From: DASPJQ01 sp035299065
Lineage (GTDB): Bacteria; Bacteroidota; Bacteroidia; Flavobacteriales_D; UBA2798
Direction of reading: 5' to 3'
NCBI GenBank assembly: GCA_035299065.1
Contig: DATGXI010000135.1
Span: forward strand, 6,088-70,087
Length of the DNA: 64,000 bases
Shown: piece by piece, positions 60,362 through 64,000 of the stretch
Layout: every line of letters begins with the position of its first letter
Numbering within the stretch: position 1 is the first letter of the stretch
Notes under the pieces: generated by a model
The model's database searches: none
The model's input: the letters and a program-made list of their open reading frames with translations, nothing else
What the model was told of the DNA's origin: nothing
Made by a program: the position numbers and the translations under genes

Positions 60362-61241
60362 TGGTTTGCATTACAAGTGTTTGTGGTTCTGACAGGCGAA
60401 TGTTGTTTTTCCTGAATTCGTCCAACATAATGCGGTTTATTTCATGGCTCAACAGACTTGCATTTTCAACATTCAGTGTCCATACGTACGCACGAAGCGT
60501 CACATGTTTTTCGGTAAAAGTAGTTACGGCTACATCAATCGAGGATGCATCGGTATACTTTGAGTGGAGCGTAAGCGGGTGTTTGTATAAGTTTTCTTTA
60601 ATTAAATGAATGGCTAAATCAACATTGCTTTCGTTACTGATGTTAAAAAGTATGCGTTTCCTGAACTCACTGTCAAAAATATCATAATTGATAACCGTTT
60701 GCGAATTAATCATGCTGTTGGGAATAATGATGCGTGCATTTTCAGCATCTTTTATAACGGTGTGACGTAAGGTAATATCCTCAACGGTTCCTGAAAGTTC
60801 GGCAGCGGGTGTACCACCTACCTTTATATTGTCACCAACCCTGAACGGCCTGAAAATAATGATGAAAATACCGCTAATTATGTTTGATACGGCTTGCTGC
60901 GAGGCAAAACCAATTACTGCGGCTAAAATACCTGCCGAGGCAAAAAGTGTAGTGGATACACTGCGCAGTTGCGGAATGGTGTGAATAATGAAAATAACCG
61001 CAAAAATGTAAATAACCGCATTTAGTGCATTTGAAAAAAAATTGTAACGGGTGCGATCAATTTTTAAAATTGCCGATGATCTGTTGATGAAACGGTTCAT
61101 CACTAACTTAAGTACCCGCGTGGCAATAAAGGTGGAAAGAACAATGACGCCTATTTCAATCCACTGTTTGTAGGTCAATAAAAATCCCGAATACTGGTCT
61201 AGTCCTATAGGTTCCCCTGGTTTCATATTCAAAAATAACAA
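60351..61241 (-). CDS. Small-conductance mechanosensitive channel (MscS family)
   Basis: 296 residues with three to four membrane helices. TM3 is LFASAGILAAVIGFASQQAV near 97-116, the pore-lining glycine/alanine helix; the MscS beta domain has GIFIIIFRPFRVGDNIKVGG near 123-142 and the C-terminal ferredoxin-like part ends near 290. It opens on membrane tension to release solutes after hypoosmotic shock. First gene of a coupled run MscS-CorA-repeat protein on the minus strand. Confidence 0.92.
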   Translation of the reverse strand: MLFLNMKPGEPIGLDQYSGFLLTYKQWIEIGVIVLSTFIATRVLKLVMNRFINRSSAILKIDRTRYNFFSNALNAVIYIFAVIFIIHTIPQLRSVSTTLFASAGILAAVIGFASQQAVSNIISGIFIIIFRPFRVGDNIKVGGTPAAELSGTVEDITLRHTVIKDAENARIIIPNSMINSQTVINYDIFDSEFRKRILFNISNESNVDLAIHLIKENLYKHPLTLHSKYTDASSIDVAVTTFTEKHVTLRAYVWTLNVENASLLSHEINRIMLDEFRKNNIRLSEPQTLVMQTNEK

Positions 61242-61273
61242 GATTATTCAATTGGAATCATGCTTATATTTAC

Positions 61274-62053
61274 ATGGATTTGGCAAAAAACATTAAAATA
61301 ACCGTATTGGGAAGCGGCACCTCACAAGGTGTTCCGGTAATTGCCTGCGGTTGTGCTGTGTGTAACTCAGCCAATACCAAGGATCATCGCTTGCGCAGCA
61401 GCATTCTTGTTGAATCGCCAACCACAACAGTTGTGATTGACAGCGGTCCCGATTTCAGGCAACAAATGCTTAAATACAATGTTAAAAAACTGGATGCAGT
61501 GCTTTTTACGCATGAGCACAAAGACCATATTGCAGGACTTGACGATGTAAGGGCTTTTAATTTCATACAACAAAGCGCGGTTGATATTTATGGTCGTGAC
61601 CGTGTGCTGGAAGCACTAAAAACCGAATTTCATTATGCGTTTACCGAAGAAAAATATCCCGGTGTACCACTTTTAAACCTTATTGAAATAAAAAATGAAT
61701 CTTTTCGCATTGGCGACATTGATTTTAACCCCGTTGAGGTAATGCATTATAAATTGCCTGTATTCGGGTTTCGCATAAATAATTTCACCTACATAACCGA
61801 TGCGAATTTTATTGATGAACCTGAAATGGAAAAAGTGGAAGGCTCTGAAGTTTTAATGCTGAATGCCCTGCGAATTCAGAAACACATTTCGCACTTTAAT
61901 TTAGAAGAGGCAATTGAAGTGGCGCAAAGAATAAACGCCAGCGAAACACACTTTACCCACATAAGTCACTTGCTGGGCCTGCATGAAGCCATTGAGCCGG
62001 GATTGCCACCAAAAATAAGATTGGCATATGATGGGCAAACGTTTATGATTTAG
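61274..62053 (+). CDS. MBL-fold metallohydrolase, PhnP-like
   Basis: 259 residues. The PhnP-type opening GSGTSQGVPVIACGCAVCNS contains a metal-binding Cys cluster (CGCAVC); the metal site THEHKDHIAGLDD is at about 77-89, and LTDTNF-like YITDANFIDEPE and THISHLLGLHE give further ligands. PhnP is a cyclic phosphodiesterase of the C-P lyase pathway, but many Bacteroidota relatives are not linked to phosphonates. No phn gene is present here. It converges with the next gene, overlapping by 11 bp. Confidence 0.88.
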   Translation: MDLAKNIKITVLGSGTSQGVPVIACGCAVCNSANTKDHRLRSSILVESPTTTVVIDSGPDFRQQMLKYNVKKLDAVLFTHEHKDHIAGLDDVRAFNFIQQSAVDIYGRDRVLEALKTEFHYAFTEEKYPGVPLLNLIEIKNESFRIGDIDFNPVEVMHYKLPVFGFRINNFTYITDANFIDEPEMEKVEGSEVLMLNALRIQKHISHFNLEEAIEVAQRINASETHFTHISHLLGLHEAIEPGLPPKIRLAYDGQTFMI

Positions 62054-62480
62054 ACATTTTAAATGTTCCGGTCGTTTTTCTTCCTAAACCAAATAGAAAT
62101 TTATTAATGGAAGGAATTCGCTTAAAAATAATTCTTCTTTTTATTTTCCACTCGCCCTTAAAAGTACCATTTTCATTTTCATGCCCAATGTAATGGATGG
62201 GGGGATGTTCAACCGGAAATAGCTTCTTTTCTCCACTCTTTGTAAACGAACTGTAAACAGGCATTTTTTTTACGAAATAAAGTGTGCCGTTTTTTAAAGT
62301 GCCTTGAATTGTTCCTTGCCCCGGTGTGCCACCAGTTTCAAGATCATCCTGAACAGTTCCTTTGAAATGAACGCCATCAAATTCAGTAATCACAATGGTA
62401 AATCCTGTTTCACCCTTTTTCCCGTATTTGAGCTGAATCTTTTCAGAATAATTATATGTTCCATTCCATTCTCCAAGCAT
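62043..62480 (-). CDS. Hypothetical protein, possibly beta-barrel fold
   Basis: 145 residues with a lipocalin-like beta pattern: MLGEWNGTYNYSEKIQLKYG, TIVITEFDGVHFKGTVQDDL, GTIQGTLKNGTLYFVKKMPV and NGTFKGEWKIKRRIIFKRIP. The G-x-W opening (GEWNGTY) is typical of small calycin barrels. No signal peptide. It overlaps the convergent MBL gene by 11 bp. Function unknown. Confidence 0.55.
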   Translation of the reverse strand: MLGEWNGTYNYSEKIQLKYGKKGETGFTIVITEFDGVHFKGTVQDDLETGGTPGQGTIQGTLKNGTLYFVKKMPVYSSFTKSGEKKLFPVEHPPIHYIGHENENGTFKGEWKIKRRIIFKRIPSINKFLFGLGRKTTGTFKMSKS

Positions 62481-62553
62481 ACACTATCTGTTTAAACAAA
62501 TCGCAAAACGAAATGATTTTTTTTTGTTTACCGTATTAGGCTGGTTACCTCTT

Positions 62554-63462
62554 TTAACTAATTACATCCAAACAGGCTTTATCAACCGTGCACCAGAATT
62601 TATTTTTCTTTACAAAAACAGGCTCACCGTCAACGTGGGCATACAAATGTGGTATTTCAAGCTCAAATTCTTCGCCAATCCATTCGGCAAAATGTTTTGA
62701 TTTGTGAATGGAAGACCTGAAAAACCGCGAAGTAATTCCGGGTATTTTATATTTTGGAAAAGGAGTAATAAGGGTACAGTTTAACAGTCCGTCACTCTCG
62801 GTAGCATTCGGGTTTATGGTAAAATTATTTCCAAATTGCGGAATGTTGGCAACTGATAACATAAACGCTTTTTCGGTGATGTTTTCATTTTTAAGGGAGA
62901 AAACAAATGGTTTAAAATGAAATAATTCCCTGCGAACTGTTTTTATGTAGGTATTAAATCCGCGTTTTTTTTCTTTGGCAAACAAATGGGCCACATGTGC
63001 ATCAAAACCAAACCCGGCAGTAGATAAAAATACATGGTCTTCTATACGGCCCACATCCATGGCGCTTCTCTTCCCGTTGAATACCTGTTCAACCGCATCT
63101 TTAATTTCCAATGGAATTTTTAAATGCCTTGCCAATCCGTTTCCCGAGCCGGTGGGTACAATTCCCATGGCTGTTTTTGTATGGAGCAATGATTTTCCAA
63201 CTTCGTTCACCGACCCATCGCCTCCAACAATTCCAACAACATCAATACCATTGTTGGCTGCTTGTTTGGCAATTTCACTGGCATGGCCTGCATAACGGGT
63301 GAATTCAATAGTTGCTTTTGTTTTGTGCCGCGCTGCGGCTTCGGTAATGTATTTCTCAACGCCTTTTTGCTTGCCCGTGCCCGAAACAGGATTCACAATG
63401 AATATATAAGTGCTGTTTTTCAAGATGGTTAAGGGTTGCAGTAAAAGTAATTTATTTTTCAT
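62554..63462 (-). CDS. Diacylglycerol/lipid kinase family protein
   Basis: 302 residues from the ATG at 63462 (MKNKLLLLQPLTILKNSTYI); a longer reading to 63594 runs into the divergent gene and is rejected. The catalytic domain shows IFIVNPVSGTGKQKGVEKYI, VGIVGGDGSVNEVGKSLLHT (nucleotide-binding GGDG) and GIVPTGSGNGLARHLKIPLE. The C-terminal domain has the beta-sandwich of DgkB/YegS. It phosphorylates diacylglycerol or a related lipid with ATP. Divergent from the E1 gene. Confidence 0.9.
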   Translation of the reverse strand: MKNKLLLLQPLTILKNSTYIFIVNPVSGTGKQKGVEKYITEAAARHKTKATIEFTRYAGHASEIAKQAANNGIDVVGIVGGDGSVNEVGKSLLHTKTAMGIVPTGSGNGLARHLKIPLEIKDAVEQVFNGKRSAMDVGRIEDHVFLSTAGFGFDAHVAHLFAKEKKRGFNTYIKTVRRELFHFKPFVFSLKNENITEKAFMLSVANIPQFGNNFTINPNATESDGLLNCTLITPFPKYKIPGITSRFFRSSIHKSKHFAEWIGEEFELEIPHLYAHVDGEPVFVKKNKFWCTVDKACLDVIS

Positions 63463-63491
63463 TGCAAAAGGCTCAATTTTAACTACTTTTG
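63462..63491 (+). promoter_or_regulatory. Promoter of the E1 dehydrogenase gene
   Basis: TTG (63462-63464), 19-bp spacer, TACTTTTG (63484-63491), a good Bacteroidota promoter. The start codon follows 20 nt later. Confidence 0.6.
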
Positions 63492-63511
63492 GAGCATAAT
63501 TGTATGCATTT

Positions 63512-64000
63512 ATGGCAGTTCTTGAAAAAAGACATATTGAGTTTAAAAAAGGTTCGTATACCAACCAGCAATTAATTGACCTATACAAGGCCATTCAATT
63601 ACCGCGTTTGATCGAAGAAAAAATGCTTATCCTGCTTCGCCAGGGCCGTGTTTCAAAATGGTTTTCAAGCTATGGACAGGAAGGCATTTCGGTTGGTATT
63701 ACACTGGCCATGCATAAGGACGAGTATATTCTTCCAATGCACCGCAATTTGGGTGTATTTACTTCGCGCGATATTGCTTTACGCAAATTGTTTTTGCAAT
63801 TCCAGGGAAAAGTAAACGGTTTTACAAAAGGCCGTGATCGCTCTTTTCATTTCGGTTCTAAAGACGACAGAATTTGCGGTATGATTTCTCACCTGGGTCC
63901 GCAAATGGGTATTGCCGATGGTATTGCCCTTTCCCATAAATTAAAAAACGAAAAAAAAGGTGTGGTTGTTTTCAGTGGCGATGGTGGAGCAAGCGAAGGC
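63512..64000 (+). CDS. Thiamine-dependent 2-oxoacid dehydrogenase E1 component, partial
   Basis: The first 163 codons are in the window; the gene runs off the 3' edge. It starts MAVLEKRHIEFKKGSYTNQQ and continues LIDLYKAIQLPRLIEEKMLI and YGQEGISVGITLAMHKDEYI; the thiamine-pyrophosphate motif GDGGASEG is at the edge. MISHLGPQMGIADGIA is the E1-alpha active-site region. In Bacteroidota such genes often encode a fused alpha/beta E1 of branched-chain 2-oxoacid dehydrogenase, but fusion cannot be seen here. Confidence 0.85.
   Translation, partial: MAVLEKRHIEFKKGSYTNQQLIDLYKAIQLPRLIEEKMLILLRQGRVSKWFSSYGQEGISVGITLAMHKDEYILPMHRNLGVFTSRDIALRKLFLQFQGKVNGFTKGRDRSFHFGSKDDRICGMISHLGPQMGIADGIALSHKLKNEKKGVVVFSGDGGASEG

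Noticed and set aside
63463..63594. 44-residue extension of the lipid kinase
   Set aside because: It runs through the divergent promoter and into the E1 gene; the ATG at 63462 starts just before the conserved fold.

Overview
The window is a compact, gene-dense chromosomal segment from a member of the Bacteroidota. The evidence is several candidate -7 boxes of the form TAnnTTTG, a 288-residue primary sigma factor lacking region 1.1, a GAPDH with a ~135-residue N-terminal extension, a SecA of 1112 residues ending in a zinc SEC-C motif, a type IX secretion C-terminal domain, and typical families of the phylum (DUF3127, DUF4846, OmpA/PorT-like barrels, TonB-type carboxypeptidase-regulatory barrels). 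Genus or family cannot be fixed from sequence reading alone. No rRNA, CRISPR array, phage or transposase gene was seen.

Layout. 0-6.4 kb: a divergent YceI/HxlR pair with a clear candidate operator, small unknown secreted proteins, and two tandem TPR membrane sensors that end exactly where a SpoIIE phosphatase would normally begin. 6.4-10.6 kb: GAPDH, RpoD and an HtrA/Deg protease, each with a hairpin terminator nearby. 10.7-13.6 kb: an overlapping cluster with dapF and a SanA-like protein. 13.6-21.9 kb: small secreted and repeat proteins, a DHFR-family reductase, Crp/Fnr, PadR-PspC-DUF4846, carbonic anhydrase, and bestrophin divergent from TetR. 22-28.3 kb: a secreted esterase with a type IX tail, fabG, a large vWA membrane protein and a VOC protein. 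28.3-37.2 kb: tRNA-Leu(CAG), a 961-residue outer-membrane barrel, a same-strand five-gene run (SUFU, LRR, SecD-like lipoprotein, MBOAT acyltransferase, AlgX/J-like SGNH) and tRNA-Leu(TAG). 37-47 kb: flavin reductase, DUF3127, ruvC, flippase/glycosyltransferase/ABC permease, GH114-like lipoprotein, Sua5-type synthase and release factor 3. 47-64 kb: BNR-repeat protein, OstA-like protein, SecA, DUF2795, PduO-type adenosyltransferase, MscS-CorA plus a novel repeat protein, MBL hydrolase, lipid kinase, and the start of a ketoacid dehydrogenase E1.

Most of the window is housekeeping. The least ordinary observations are: (1) a lipoprotein that looks like the periplasmic part of Bacteroidota SecD without any SecD membrane helices, next to an O-acyltransferase pair; (2) the tandem effector-less TPR sensors; (3) a 140-residue protein made of four 25-residue repeats, translationally overlapped with CorA; (4) a 117-bp MITE-like element with 24-bp inverted ends and a 10-bp flanking duplication in the padR leader; and (5) several families of short intergenic repeats, mostly lying just 3' of stop codons, including a 27-mer found twice 37 kb apart in the same position and orientation. 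All functional statements are from motif reading; no database search was possible.
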